Of a stretch of DNA of 64,000 nt, positions 26,408 to 35,762 are shown in pieces (the first letter of the stretch is position 1; each line of letters opens with the position of its first letter). This DNA comes from Allosphingosinicella deserti. GTDB lineage: Bacteria > Pseudomonadota > Alphaproteobacteria > Sphingomonadales > Sphingomonadaceae. A program made the position numbers and the translations under genes. The DNA lies in contig NZ_PXYI01000001.1 of assembly GCF_003012735.1 (NCBI RefSeq), positions 434,001-498,000 of the forward strand, written 5' to 3'. The notes under the pieces were generated by a model. That model was not told the origin of the DNA and did no database searches. It was given only the letters and a program-made list of their open reading frames with translations.

Positions 26408-27820
26408 TCACTGTGCAGCGATCGTCGCAGCGGGCATCGTTCGCTCGGGCAAGGTGCGAACCGGCGGCGTCTTCATCGACTCTTCCACCCAGGCGGCGAG
26501 GGCTTCGGCCACTTTCGGGTTGAACTCTCCGGCAGGCGGCGACCCGGCGGCGATCGTCTTCTCGCGCAGTTCGCGCCGGTTGCCGACGATGCTCATGCCA
26601 TGATCGGTGCCGGCGATCTCGACATAGCGGCCGGAGCCGGGCCGGTGGAAGTCTGCGATGTCGGCGATCATCTTGTGGTCGCTGTCGAACAAGGCGACGA
26701 CATCGGTCTCGCCGTACAAAGCGAGCACATTGCTCCTGGTCTTCCGCCACGCGTCGACGAGCTTCTGGCGCGAGAGATCCTGGAGGAAGCTGAAATGGCG
26801 GCCGAACATGTTCTCGCCGCCGTCCCAGCCGAACAGATCGCGCAGCCCCTGCGCGGCCGCCGGGTCGCGCGCGGTGATCTCGGCCGGCGAAAGCCGATCG
26901 AAGTAGAAGGCCCGGATCGTGTCGCGATTGCGCTCGGCACGCTCGGCCTCGGCGGCGGGATCGGTGCCGGCGGTCAGGTAATTCTGATAGACGTCGACAT
27001 CGTGGTGATAGTCGGCCCAGTTGCGCAGGACCGTGCCATAGACGGCGACGCCACGCGGCGGCGTTTCGGCGGCGAGCATCGGCGCTTCGAGTCCGCCCAG
27101 AGAGTGGCCGAGCATGAACACCCGATCGGCATCGAAGCCGAGCGTTCCGGTGAGGTGGCGATAGGCGGTGCGGAACGCGTCCAGCTCGACGTCATAGCCG
27201 GTGTCGACGCAGCGCGGGCCGCCTCGGCTGTCGCCGACGCCGGGCTTCTCCACCCGATAGAAAGCGATGCCGCGCCGGATCAGCGCTTCGCCGAGGCGGT
27301 GATAGGCCCCTTGCGGCGGCGATTCGACGGTCGAGCAGGTGAAACCCTGAATCAGGTAGACGACCGGCGGCCTGGTCGCTCCGGCGAGCGTGACCAGGAC
27401 GTCGCGCAGCAGCCCGCCGCGGAACGACACTGCGCCATAGGTGACCTCGGCACCGTCGAACCGTTCGTAGGGCCGGCTGAGCGCCTTGCCGCGCAGGCGC
27501 AGGACCTTGCCCGCGCGCTGGACCTGCAGTTCGGCAGGATCGCCGGTCAGCAACGTGGCGGCATAAGCGACGACATCCTCGCCGGTTGCGACCGGCCTGC
27601 CGCCGGCGGCGATGATGCGGTCGCCCTGGCGGACACCGAGCCGCTCCGCGGTCTGTCCGGGCAGGACGCGATCGACGATCGGCGGCCCCTGGAGCGCCGA
27701 CGGGGGCGTGGCCATGGCGACGCCCAGACTGGCGCGCCGGGGCAGATTTTGTGCCGAGAGAGGCCCGGCGAGTGCGGTCAGTGCGGAAGCGGCAAAAAGC
27801 CATGGAGATGAGCGGAGCAT
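26408..27820 (-). CDS. Exported alpha/beta hydrolase with N-terminal PDZ domain
   Basis: 470 residues from the ATG at 27820, which gives a signal peptide ending at 'PLSAQ'; the frame is open further upstream but without a plausible start. Residues about 30-110 look like a PDZ domain ('GVRQGDRIIAAGGRPV'). The rest is an alpha/beta hydrolase with nucleophile elbow 'GHSLGG', Asp in 'YGETDVVA' and His in 'GTDHGMS'. It is likely an esterase or acyl-peptide hydrolase in the periplasm; substrate unknown. PDZ before this fold is not common. Confidence 0.82.
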   Translation of the reverse strand: MLRSSPWLFAASALTALAGPLSAQNLPRRASLGVAMATPPSALQGPPIVDRVLPGQTAERLGVRQGDRIIAAGGRPVATGEDVVAYAATLLTGDPAELQVQRAGKVLRLRGKALSRPYERFDGAEVTYGAVSFRGGLLRDVLVTLAGATRPPVVYLIQGFTCSTVESPPQGAYHRLGEALIRRGIAFYRVEKPGVGDSRGGPRCVDTGYDVELDAFRTAYRHLTGTLGFDADRVFMLGHSLGGLEAPMLAAETPPRGVAVYGTVLRNWADYHHDVDVYQNYLTAGTDPAAEAERAERNRDTIRAFYFDRLSPAEITARDPAAAQGLRDLFGWDGGENMFGRHFSFLQDLSRQKLVDAWRKTRSNVLALYGETDVVALFDSDHKMIADIADFHRPGSGRYVEIAGTDHGMSIVGNRRELREKTIAAGSPPAGEFNPKVAEALAAWVEESMKTPPVRTLPERTMPAATIAAQ

Positions 27821-27911
27821 GATCCCGAGGCTAACACCGCCCCCGCCGAAGGTGCTTGCCACATCTTGCTCATGTCGGCGCACGTGGACATCCGCCGGAA
27901 ACGACGCGGCT

Positions 27912-28592
27912 TCAGCCCTCCCCGAAGGGCTCGTCCTCGGCCCGTCCCTTGAAGCCCTGCGCGACCACATACCATTCGGAAGAGCCCTTGCGGCTGGCCG
28001 GGGGCTTGGCGTGCTTGACGGTGGTGAATCGGCGCTTCAGTTCCGCCACGAGATTGTTGTCGGCGCCGCCGGCGAGAACCTTGGCGACGAAGACGCCGCC
28101 GGGCTTCAGCACTTCGGCTGCGAAGTCGAGACCTGCCTCGACCAGCGCCATGGTGCGCAGATGATCGGTCTGGGGATGCCCGACCGTGTTGGCCGCCATG
28201 TCCGAGAGAACGAGGTCGGCCGGGCCGCCGAGTGCCTCGCGAAGCCGATCAGGCGCCTCGTCGGCGAGAAAGTCCATCTGGAGGAGGATTGCGCCGTCGA
28301 TCGGATCGGCGGGCAGAAGATCGATCCCGACCACCGCCGCCCGCGGCAGGCGCTTGCGCACCACCTGGGTCCAGCCGCCGGGCGCGACGCCGAGATCGAC
28401 GACCCGCTCGGCACCCTTGAGGAAGCCGAAGCGCTCGTCGAGCTCGATCAACTTGTAGGCGGCGCGGGAGCGGTAGCCTTCCGCCTTGGCCTGCTTGACA
28501 TAGGGATCGTTGAGCTGCCGCTCGAGCCACCGGGTCGAGCTGATCTTGCGTCCCTTGGCGGTCTTGACCCGCGTCTTGATGCCCTTGCTCAC
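27912..28592 (-). CDS. rlmE: 23S rRNA (uridine-2552 2'-O) methyltransferase
   Basis: 226 residues of the FtsJ/RrmJ family. SAM-binding '[14 protein letters not shown]', '[11 protein letters not shown]' and the Lys-Asp-Lys-Glu tetrad ('YKLIE', 'SDMA', 'VAKVL', 'SSEWY') are all visible. It methylates U2552 in the ribosomal A-loop late in 50S assembly. The basic N-terminus '[14 protein letters not shown]' is typical. The start overlaps the stop of the upstream ppx/gppA gene by four bases, an arrangement common in alphaproteobacteria. Confidence 0.95.
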   Translation of the reverse strand: MSKGIKTRVKTAKGRKISSTRWLERQLNDPYVKQAKAEGYRSRAAYKLIELDERFGFLKGAERVVDLGVAPGGWTQVVRKRLPRAAVVGIDLLPADPIDGAILLQMDFLADEAPDRLREALGGPADLVLSDMAANTVGHPQTDHLRTMALVEAGLDFAAEVLKPGGVFVAKVLAGGADNNLVAELKRRFTTVKHAKPPASRKGSSEWYVVAQGFKGRAEDEPFGEG

Positions 28593-29650
28593 GAAATATG
28601 TCCGTCCTTCGCCATCAACGAGCGAAGAATGCCTTCGCGAATGCCGCGATCGGCAACGCCGAGCGTCTGCGCCGGCCAGATGTCCATGATCGCTTCGAGG
28701 ATTGCGCAGCCGGCGACGACCAGATCCGACCGCTCGGTGCCGATGCAGGGCAAAGCGGAGCGTTCGGCATGGGTCATCTTGGACAGCATCTCGCTGACCG
28801 ACCGCATCGAACCGGAGGGAACCATCAGCCCGTCGACCGCGCGGCGATCGTAGCTCGGCAGCGCGAGATGAACGCTGGCGAGCGTGGTGACGGTGCCGCT
28901 CGTCCCCATCAGCCGGATGTTGTTGCGCTCGCTCGGCAGCAGCTCGGAGAATCGGCGGAAGGCGTGACGCACTTTCTCCTTCATCCGGCCGTAGGCGGCG
29001 AGCCGCTCGGAAGGGTCGTTGAAGGCGGTGCCCTCACTCTCGGTCAGCGAGACGACTCCCCACGGCGCGCTCCACCAGCATTTGATCCGCGGCGCGGCCT
29101 CACCGTCCGTGTCGATGAGGACAAGCTCGGTCGAGCCGCCCCCGATGTCGAAGATGAGGGCAGGGCCGTCACCGGGCTCGAGCAGGCGATGGCAGCCGAG
29201 CATCGCCAGCCGCGCTTCCTCTTCGGGCGCGATGATCTCGAGCACGATGCCGGTTTCGCGGCGGACTCGTTCGACGAAGTGGCGGCCGTTGGCCGCGCGG
29301 CGGCAGGCTTCGGTCGCGACCGAGCGCGCCAGGGTCACTCGCCGACGGCAAAGCTTGTCGGCACAGACGGCGAGCGCGGCGACGGCACGGTCCTGCGCCG
29401 CATCACTGATCCGGCCGCTCGCCGCCAGGCCCTCGCCGAGGCGAACCACCCGCGAGAAAGCATCGATGACGGTGAATCCGTCGTCGGAAGGGCGCGCGAT
29501 CAGCAACCGGCAATTGTTGGTGCCGAGATCGAGCGCGCCATAGGTGTGTCTTATTGCCCTCGCGCCGTAACGCGCGGAGGGCGGCTCTCTGTCCGCCGGC
29601 GCCGGGCCTGCTGCCGGCGTGAGCGGTGCCGTACCGGCCTGCTGCGCCAT
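28589..29650 (-). CDS. ppx: Ppx/GppA family exopolyphosphatase / guanosine pentaphosphatase
   Basis: 353 residues of the actin-like ASKHA fold. '[16 protein letters not shown]' is the phosphate-1 motif, '[13 protein letters not shown]' the phosphate-2 motif and '[12 protein letters not shown]' the following glycine loop. These enzymes release phosphate from polyphosphate or convert pppGpp to ppGpp. At this length it lacks the C-terminal HD-like half of long Ppx proteins, so which reaction dominates is open. Cotranscribed with rlmE. Confidence 0.88.
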   Translation of the reverse strand: MAQQAGTAPLTPAAGPAPADREPPSARYGARAIRHTYGALDLGTNNCRLLIARPSDDGFTVIDAFSRVVRLGEGLAASGRISDAAQDRAVAALAVCADKLCRRRVTLARSVATEACRRAANGRHFVERVRRETGIVLEIIAPEEEARLAMLGCHRLLEPGDGPALIFDIGGGSTELVLIDTDGEAAPRIKCWWSAPWGVVSLTESEGTAFNDPSERLAAYGRMKEKVRHAFRRFSELLPSERNNIRLMGTSGTVTTLASVHLALPSYDRRAVDGLMVPSGSMRSVSEMLSKMTHAERSALPCIGTERSDLVVAGCAILEAIMDIWPAQTLGVADRGIREGILRSLMAKDGHIS

Positions 29651-29795
29651 GCGTAAACTCTATATTCTCTTGCGGTACGGCGGGTGCCGCACCTGACTTG
29701 AGGACGTGGTACAGCGCGGCCGCGGGTTCGGCAAGGCACGGGCGCCGCCGTTTCGGAGCCAGTTGTCGTAGGAACACCTAGTCGGCGTTTGTGCC

Positions 29796-29824
29796 TTGAC
29801 CGCCGAGGGGCAGCCTCCTATCTG
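29796..29824 (+). promoter_or_regulatory. Promoter of tRNA-Gln
   Basis: A -35 box TTGACC (29796-29801), a 17-base spacer and TATCTG (29819-29824) end 12 bases before the tRNA 5' end. That places transcription start a few bases upstream of the mature tRNA. Confidence 0.6.
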
Positions 29825-29836
29825 GCGGCCCGGCGC

Positions 29837-29910
29837 TGCCCGATCGTCTAATGGTAAGACTACGGACTCTGACTCCGTCAATCGAGGTTCGAATCCTCGT
29901 CGGGCATCCA
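29837..29910 (+). tRNA. tRNA-Gln (anticodon CUG)
   Basis: A complete cloverleaf. The acceptor arms TGCCCGA/TCGGGCA pair fully, the anticodon stem is ACGGA/TCCGT and the loop CTCTGAC places CTG at 29869-29871. The T-arm loop GGTTCGAATCC and an encoded 3' CCA are present, and the discriminator base is T. It reads CAG glutamine codons. Confidence 0.95.
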
Positions 29911-30032
29911 GCCGCTCCCCACATCATCGAGAATTGACGCGCGACGACAAGGCGCGCGATCCCTCGACGCTGCTCGATCTTCGTCCCATGATGCCGGTCG
30001 CAATGCGCATCGCGTTGCGGACGGGAGAGCTT

Positions 30033-30503
30033 ATGGACGTGCAATACGGGCTTGCGAGCGCCGAAGACCTGAAGAGCCTCAGCGGCCTCGAATTGTTGCG
30101 GCGGATGATCGCCGGCCTCGTACCCGGGCCGACGATCGCGCGGACGCTGGGATTCCGTCTCACCGAGGTCGAGGAGGGGCTGGCGATCTTCGAGATGGAC
30201 GTCGGACCGCATCTGCTGAATCCGCTCGGCAGCATCCACGGCGGTGTCGCGCTGACCCTGATCGACAGCGCCGCCGGCTGTGCGGTGCACACCATGCTCT
30301 CGGCCGGGATCGGCTACACCACCGTCGAGACCAAGGTGAACTTCACCCGCGCGATCCGCCCGGACGGCGGCACCATCCGCGCCGAGGGCAGGGTGGTGAC
30401 CCGCGGGCGCCAGATCGCCACCGCCGAGGCGCGGGTGCTCTCGGGGGACGGCAAGATCCTTGCCCACGGCACGTCGACCCTGATGATCCTCGCCTCGCGC
30501 TGA
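30033..30503 (+). CDS. PaaI-family hotdog thioesterase
   Basis: 156 residues from the ATG at 30033, which has GGGAG five bases upstream; the frame is open back to 29796 across the tRNA gene and the earlier Met codons are rejected. 'NPLGSIHGGVALTLIDSAAG' is the PaaI-type active-site helix with the conserved His-Gly-Gly, and 'VETKVNFTRAIRP' is the following strand. These enzymes hydrolyse acyl-CoA thioesters, often aryl or medium-chain. Substrate unknown. Confidence 0.85.
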   Translation: MDVQYGLASAEDLKSLSGLELLRRMIAGLVPGPTIARTLGFRLTEVEEGLAIFEMDVGPHLLNPLGSIHGGVALTLIDSAAGCAVHTMLSAGIGYTTVETKVNFTRAIRPDGGTIRAEGRVVTRGRQIATAEARVLSGDGKILAHGTSTLMILASR

Positions 30504-30531
30504 TCACAATCGCGAGCGGAGTGTCCGGACG

Positions 30532-31074
30532 ATGATCCTGTCGGAGCGGCTTCGGCTGCGCCCGTGCCGGGAAGACGACAAGGATATGTTCGTCGCCATC
30601 CTCAACACGGAAAGGATGATGGCCCATGTCGGCGGCGTGATGGATCGTGCTGCCATCGAAGCGTTGGTCGACAAGCGCATCGCCGACCAAGCGAGGAACG
30701 GAATGTCCTATTGGGCGGTCGAGCTTCGCGGCGAGAACAGGCTGATCGGCAGCTGCGGCGTGCGGATCGCGGACGATTATCGCGGCACGCCGGTCCAAGG
30801 CATGTACGAAGCAGGCTGGCGTATCGCCGAGGCGGATTGGGGGAAGGGCTATGCCTATGAGGCCGCCCAGGCCAGCTTTGTGTGGCTGTGGGCGAACACA
30901 GGCGCGATGCGCGTCGCCGCATGGACGATCGCTGCCAATCGCCCCTCGTGGCGGCTGATGGAACGCCTCGGCATGCGGCGCCGTGAGGGTCTCGACTTCG
31001 ACCGCCCCGCGAGGGGCGCGGCGCGCGGTCCCGAGCGACAGCGCGTCTATGTGCTCGACCGGCCATCCGGCTGA
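30532..31074 (+). CDS. GNAT family N-acetyltransferase (RimJ/RimL type)
   Basis: 180 residues. It begins 'LSERLRLRPCREDD', the usual opening of RimJ/RimL-like acetyltransferases. The acetyl-CoA loop is in 'AEADWGKGYAYEAAQA', where the normal R/Q-x-x-G-x-G/A appears as W-G-K-G-Y-A. The C-terminal 'NRPSWRLMERLGM' is conserved. The substrate could be a protein N-terminus or a small amine. Confidence 0.85.
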   Translation: MILSERLRLRPCREDDKDMFVAILNTERMMAHVGGVMDRAAIEALVDKRIADQARNGMSYWAVELRGENRLIGSCGVRIADDYRGTPVQGMYEAGWRIAEADWGKGYAYEAAQASFVWLWANTGAMRVAAWTIAANRPSWRLMERLGMRRREGLDFDRPARGAARGPERQRVYVLDRPSG

Positions 31075-31171
31075 CGATCCGCTGGAGCGGACGATTGCAG
31101 GAAAGTCAGCAAGATCGGTCAGGAACGCGCAAAACCGCGCTGCTAGCTCGGACCCGTTACGGAGGTGCGAA

Positions 31172-32065
31172 GTGAATTCCACGGCGGCTACAGCCTATCG
31201 GGAGCGGATGCTTCGGGTGCTCGATCATGTCGATCGGAACCTCGACGGCGATCTCACCCTCGACGCGCTGAGCGCCGTCGCGGCTTTCTCCAAGCACCAC
31301 TTTCATCGGCAGTTTTCGGCGATGTTCGGGTTGAGCGTCCACCGCTACGTCCAGCTCGCACGGCTGAAGCGCGCTTCCTACCGCCTTGTCTTTCGCGAGG
31401 AGGTGCCGATCATCGAGATCGCGCTCGACAGCGGCTACGAAGCGCCGGAGGCCTTCGCCCGCGCGTTCAAGGAGCGGCTCGGCCAGAGCCCGCGCGCGTT
31501 TCGAAAGCAGCCGGACTGGAGCCCGTGGCACGCGGCCTACGCGCCGTTCCACCGAGCAAGGACGAACCAGATGAGCACGCCGACCGACGACCAGATCAGA
31601 ATAGTCGATTTTCCCGCAACCCGTGTCGCGATCCTGAAGCATCGCGGCGATCCGCGAACCATCGGCGACACGATCAAGCGCTTCATCGCGTGGCGCAAGG
31701 AGACCGGCGTACGGCCGCCGGCGAGCGCGACCTTCAACATCCTCCACAACGATCCGGAGACGAGCGCCGCCGACGATTATCGTCTCGATCTATGCGCGGA
31801 AATCTCGGCCCCGATCGTGCCGAACGATGCCGGCATCTTCGACAGCGAGATCGCCGGTGGGCGTTGCGCGGTGTTGCGTCTCGTCGGATCGGGCGACGAT
31901 CTGCGCGCTGCGATTGCATACCTCTATGGCAATTGGCTGCCGAGCAGCGGCGAGGAGCCGCGCGACGCACCATTGTTCGTGCAGCGCGTCCGCTTCTTCC
32001 CGGACGTGCCGGAGCATGAGGCGATCACCGACATCTTCCTGCCGCTGCAGTACCGGCACCGCTGA
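31172..32065 (+). CDS. AraC family regulator with GyrI-like effector domain
   Basis: 297 residues from the GTG at 31172, preceded by GGAGG at 31161-31165; the open frame upstream overlaps the acetyltransferase gene. Residues 1-110 carry two AraC helix-turn-helix motifs ('LTLDALSAVAAFSKHHFHRQF', shown only in part by its key H-F-H-R). Residues about 130-297 form a GyrI/SbmC-like effector domain. This order, HTH first and GyrI last, is that of Rob/SoxS-like drug-responsive activators. Likely targets are the nearby lipoprotein and MFS genes, which is inference. Confidence 0.88.
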   Translation: MNSTAATAYRERMLRVLDHVDRNLDGDLTLDALSAVAAFSKHHFHRQFSAMFGLSVHRYVQLARLKRASYRLVFREEVPIIEIALDSGYEAPEAFARAFKERLGQSPRAFRKQPDWSPWHAAYAPFHRARTNQMSTPTDDQIRIVDFPATRVAILKHRGDPRTIGDTIKRFIAWRKETGVRPPASATFNILHNDPETSAADDYRLDLCAEISAPIVPNDAGIFDSEIAGGRCAVLRLVGSGDDLRAAIAYLYGNWLPSSGEEPRDAPLFVQRVRFFPDVPEHEAITDIFLPLQYRHR

Positions 32066-32081
32066 TTTCCACAGGCTGGCG

Positions 32082-32114
32082 CCGCCGGTTTCGAACGCGT
32101 AACGAGACCGGCGG
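32082..32114 (+). terminator. Hairpin after the AraC-type gene
   Basis: CCGCCGGT (32082-32089) pairs perfectly with ACCGGCGG (32107-32114) over a 17-base loop. No T-run follows, so a terminator role is tentative. Confidence 0.3.
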
Positions 32115-32140
32115 AGTCAACAGGGGTCGACGGGAAAAAC

Positions 32141-32551
32141 ATGGTACGCGTTCTGCTGGTGATTGTGCTCGGTCTGGTGCTCGGCGGTTGCTCCGCCGGT
32201 GAAAAGATCGCAGCGGCCCAGAACGAGGCTGCGCGTTTTCATTCGCTGCTGAACGCTGAGAAATATGCCGAGATTTACGAGCAATCGTCGTCCGAACTGA
32301 AAGCGCGCGAGACGAAGGATCATTTCGTCACATTTCTCGCCGCCATTCACCGCAAGCTCGGTGCCGCCGGCGAGGCACGTCAGCAAGGCGTCAATGTGAA
32401 CATCAATCCGGGCGGCAGCCACGTCGCGCTGAGCTACAAGACGCATTTCACCAAAGGCGAGGCCGGGGAGACGTTCGTCTTCTCGAGCAGCGGAAGCGAG
32501 ACCAAGCTGGTCAGCTACAATATCGACTCAGAAGTACTGGTCGTCGGATGA
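32141..32551 (+). CDS. Small lipoprotein, DUF4019-like
   Basis: 136 residues with a clear lipoprotein signal ending in the lipobox 'LGGC' at about residue 16. The mature part has 'FHSLLNAEKYAEIYEQSSSELK', a pattern seen in DUF4019/DUF3887-type exported domains that fold as a cone-like NTF2 relative. No catalytic residues can be named. It lies between the AraC-type regulator and the MFS gene, 48 bases before the latter. Confidence 0.65.
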   Translation: MVRVLLVIVLGLVLGGCSAGEKIAAAQNEAARFHSLLNAEKYAEIYEQSSSELKARETKDHFVTFLAAIHRKLGAAGEARQQGVNVNINPGGSHVALSYKTHFTKGEAGETFVFSSSGSETKLVSYNIDSEVLVVG

Positions 32552-32599
32552 GCGCTCCGCTGCTTTGATCTTTCCTGACGGAGCGGCGTTGCCGAAACG

Positions 32600-34264
32600 A
32601 TGACCGATCCGCCCCGTCCCCAGTCCTCGCTCTCGCCGCTGCGCCACCCGGTTTTCCGGGCCGTCTGGTTCGCCAGCATGGTGTCGAACTTCGGCGGCAT
32701 GATCCAATCGGTCGGCGCGTCGTGGATGATGACCTCGATCTCGCATTCGGCCGAGATGGTGGCGCTGGTCCAGGCCTCGGTGACGCTGCCGATCATGCTG
32801 CTCGCCCTCGTTGCCGGCGCGCTGGCCGACACGTTCGACCGGCGCGGCATGATGCTGGCGGCACAGAGCTTCATGCTGCTGGTATCGGCGGCCCTCGCCG
32901 CCTGCGCCTGGTTCGGCCTGATCACGCCCTGGCTGCTGTTGCTGTTCACCTTTCTGATCGGCTGCGGCACCGCGCTCAACAGCCCGGCCTGGCAGGCGTC
33001 GGTCGGCGACATGATGCCGCGGTCCGATCTGCCGGGCGCGGTGGCGCTGAACAGCATGGGCTTCAACATCGCGCGCAGCCTTGGCCCGGCGCTCGGCGGT
33101 GCGATCGTCGCGGCCGCTGGCGCCGCCGCCGCCTTCGCGATCAATGCGCTCACCTATGTCGGGCTGCTGGTGGTGCTGTTACGCTGGAAGCCGCAGCGGC
33201 CGCCGCGAACGCTGCCGCGGGAGACGCTCGGGTCCGCGATTGCGGCGGGCCTGCGCTATGTCAACATGTCGCCGCCGATCAAGACCGTGCTCGTGCGCAG
33301 CGTCCTTTTCGGAATCGCGGCGAGTTCCGTGCCCGCCCTGATGCCGCTGATCGCCCGCGACGTGGTGGCGGGAGGGCCGCTCACATACGGTCTGCTGCTC
33401 GGAAGCTTCGGCGGGGGTGCGGTCGCGGGCGCGATCGGCAGCGCCCGCCTGCGGGCGCTCGTGTCGTCGGAGCGGCTGGTGCGGCTGGCCTGCGTCTGCT
33501 TCGCGCTCGGCGCGGGCACGGCCGCGCTCAGCCAGGTCCTGCTGCTCACCATGGCGGGCTTGCTGCTCGCCGGCGGTGCCTGGGTGATGGCCTTGTCCAC
33601 CTTCAATGTCACGGTGCAGCTGCGCTCGCCGCGGTGGGTGGTCGCCCGCGCGCTCTCCATCTACCAGATGTGCGCCTTCGGCGGCATGGCGATCGGCAGC
33701 TGGGTGTGGGGCCGCGCCGCCGAAACCAGCAGTATCGAAGCCGCCTTGCTCGTCGCCGGAGGGCTCCAGCTCGTCTGCGCGCTCGTCGGCCTCAAGCTGC
33801 GATTGCCGCCGGTGACGGAGATCGATCTCGACCCGTTGCGCGAATGGACCGCGCCGCAGACCGCAGTGCCGGTCGAGCCGCGCACCGGTCCCGTCGTCGT
33901 CACGATCGAATATCGCATCCGTCAGCGCGACGTGCCGCGTTTCCTCGCGGCGATGGCCGAGCGCCGCCGGGTGCGGCGCCGCGACGGCGCCCTGCATTGG
34001 ACGCTGCTCCGCGATCTCTCCGACCGCAACATCTGGATCGAGCGCTACCACACGCCGACCTGGCTCGATTACATTCGCCATAACAACCGGCTGACCAAGG
34101 ACGATGCCGGCATTCCCGAGAGCCTCCGGGCGCTGCATTGCGGGGAGGGGCCGCCGGTCGTGCGGCGGATGATCGAGCGCGAGCCGACCCGCCTGCCGGC
34201 AAGCCGCACGCCGGGCGCACGCGAGATCGCCGAGCCGCTCACCGATCCGACGCGGAGCGCCTGA
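32600..34264 (+). CDS. MFS exporter fused to an antibiotic-biosynthesis-monooxygenase-like domain
   Basis: 554 residues. Residues 1-410 are a major facilitator permease with about 11-12 hydrophobic segments, of the PF05977 (MFS_3, enterobactin-exporter-like) type; 'DTFDRRGMML' is the loop 2-3 signature. Residues about 430-530 ('VTIEYRIRQRDVPRFLAAMAE...') resemble a cytoplasmic ABM ferredoxin-like domain. This fusion recurs in PF05977 proteins. It probably exports a small molecule; the tail's role is unknown. Confidence 0.85.
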   Translation: MTDPPRPQSSLSPLRHPVFRAVWFASMVSNFGGMIQSVGASWMMTSISHSAEMVALVQASVTLPIMLLALVAGALADTFDRRGMMLAAQSFMLLVSAALAACAWFGLITPWLLLLFTFLIGCGTALNSPAWQASVGDMMPRSDLPGAVALNSMGFNIARSLGPALGGAIVAAAGAAAAFAINALTYVGLLVVLLRWKPQRPPRTLPRETLGSAIAAGLRYVNMSPPIKTVLVRSVLFGIAASSVPALMPLIARDVVAGGPLTYGLLLGSFGGGAVAGAIGSARLRALVSSERLVRLACVCFALGAGTAALSQVLLLTMAGLLLAGGAWVMALSTFNVTVQLRSPRWVVARALSIYQMCAFGGMAIGSWVWGRAAETSSIEAALLVAGGLQLVCALVGLKLRLPPVTEIDLDPLREWTAPQTAVPVEPRTGPVVVTIEYRIRQRDVPRFLAAMAERRRVRRRDGALHWTLLRDLSDRNIWIERYHTPTWLDYIRHNNRLTKDDAGIPESLRALHCGEGPPVVRRMIEREPTRLPASRTPGAREIAEPLTDPTRSA

Positions 34265-34337
34265 GCTTTCGAGATACCGTATGATTCCGGTTTCTCTTCA
34301 ACGGCTTGGTGGCAATTCCTAGATTGCCGGGAAGTCG

Positions 34338-34354
34338 CTTGGCCGCCGGCCAAG
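34338..34354 (+). terminator. Short hairpin after the MFS gene
   Basis: CTTGGCC-GCC-GGCCAAG is a perfect seven-base-pair stem with a three-base loop, between the MFS stop and the broken subtilase gene. Only a weak pyrimidine tract follows. Confidence 0.35.
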
Positions 34355-34372
34355 GCCTTCCAGGATCCGTTC

Positions 34373-35090
34373 GTGACCGCATTTCTGCACGCGCTGCCGC
34401 GCATCGTCGGCGGCCGCTCGATTCTCTCCGCTTTGCTTGCCGCCAGCCTCGCATTCGCCCCGACCAGTGTCGATGCGCGCACCGAGACGGCAAGCCAGTC
34501 TGCGAGGACCTTCAGCCATCTGCGGACGCGCAGTTTGGAATACCGCCTGAACTGGGGCGTTCGCGCGATCCGGGCCGATCGCGCCTATCGGAAGGGTGCG
34601 ACGGGCAAGGGCGTGACCATCGCCCTGCTCGACACCGGCATTGACGGCGGGCCGGCCGATCTGCTGGCCAACGTCTCCGATCGGTCGATCGACGTGGTTC
34701 GCGGATCGCCGCGCCCCTCAGACGATCGGCGCCCACGGCCGGCAGACCGCAAGCCTGCTCGGCGCCCGGCTGGACGGCAGCGGCGGGATGGGCGTCGCCT
34801 ACGACGCAACGATCCTGTCCATCCGGGTCGATGCGGATGGTTCCTGCGCCGCGCGGTGCCGGATCCTGGAGCGTGATCTTGCTCGCGGCATTGATTATGC
34901 CGTGGAGCAGGGCGCCGACATCATCGCGCTTCCCTTGGCCTCCAAGCGTCGGCTGACGGTGATCGAGCCCGCGCTCGCCGGGGCGGCCGCCGCGGGCATC
35001 CTGATCGTCGCCGCAGCCGGCAATGACGGGTCCGAGCAGCCGGCCTCGCCTGCCCGCTATGCCGCCGATCAGCGCATCAGCGCAAGCTGA
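34373..35090 (+). pseudogene. Subtilase (S8) family peptidase, frameshifted and truncated
   Basis: The first part (frame from GTG 34373) has a signal peptide and the S8 Asp motif 'IALLDTGID' with Asp87. Similarity then jumps one frame near 34715-34725 and continues as 'AHGRQTASLLGA', the His motif with His codon at 34734-34736, and 'VAAAGNDG', the oxyanion region. The protein stops at 35090 soon after 'ARYAADQRI'. The catalytic Ser motif (GTSMAxP) is absent in every frame before the next gene. One frameshift plus a lost C-terminal third make this a decayed gene; a sequencing error could explain the shift but not the truncation. Confidence 0.8.
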
Positions 35091-35122
35091 GCGCCGACAG
35101 GGTCAACGGTAGCCGGCTGCGA

Positions 35123-35506
35123 TCAGCGCGACGCGACTGTGGGGCTGTAGCGCGCCAGGGCCTCACGGGCGAGATCCTGGGTCGAGACGATCCGGCCGTC
35201 CGCCGTTTCCACCTCATGGTGGTGCTTGGACGCGAACGCCCGTTCCCACGTAGCGACGGCGAGATCCGCACGGCCGGTCTCCATGTAGACCTTGCCGAGA
35301 TTGATCAGGCGGGCCGGATCGCGGCTGGCCGAGGAATTTCGGGCGGTGAGCAGGGTTTCCGCTTTCTCCCAATCGGCACGAGCGATCGCTCCGACGCCGA
35401 GCGCGCCCGGCGCATAGCCCTGTTCCATCTGGGCCACCTGCGACGAGTTCGACGCGCAGGCGGCGAGCGAGGCGCAGCAGAGAGCTGCAAGAACGGGCAT
35501 CTTCAT
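35123..35506 (-). CDS. TPR-like lipoprotein, 127 aa
   Basis: Start at the ATG 35506, with GGAG just upstream on the minus strand. The signal peptide ends in the lipobox 'LAAC'. The mature part contains one to two tetratricopeptide-like units ('PARLINLGKVYMETGRADLAVATWERAF'; key residues L-G-Y-G-A). Possibly an adaptor in envelope assembly. Convergent with the subtilase pseudogene. The 256 bases upstream of it, shared with the next gene, hold A/T-rich promoter-like sequence but no clear consensus. Confidence 0.75.
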   Translation of the reverse strand: MKMPVLAALCCASLAACASNSSQVAQMEQGYAPGALGVGAIARADWEKAETLLTARNSSASRDPARLINLGKVYMETGRADLAVATWERAFASKHHHEVETADGRIVSTQDLAREALARYSPTVASR

Positions 35507-35762
35507 GGGCGATCTCCACGTCCGAAAAAACAATGTTACATCTTTATGACACTTATGAGAAGCCTTTGTGAAGAGATATTCGCTTGCAGCGCCCGCGCCC
35601 GTCTGCTGCTCTGCATCGCTCCGGCCAAGCCGCCCAAGCTCCTCAGGAAAACTACTAGTCTCAAGAGGTTAACCATCTCCGGTCAGGCTTTGCTTACCGC
35701 AAATGCGCAAGCCTCGTTCGCGGACGCGAAAGCGGGTCCGTGTGGACGATGGAGTGATCGGG

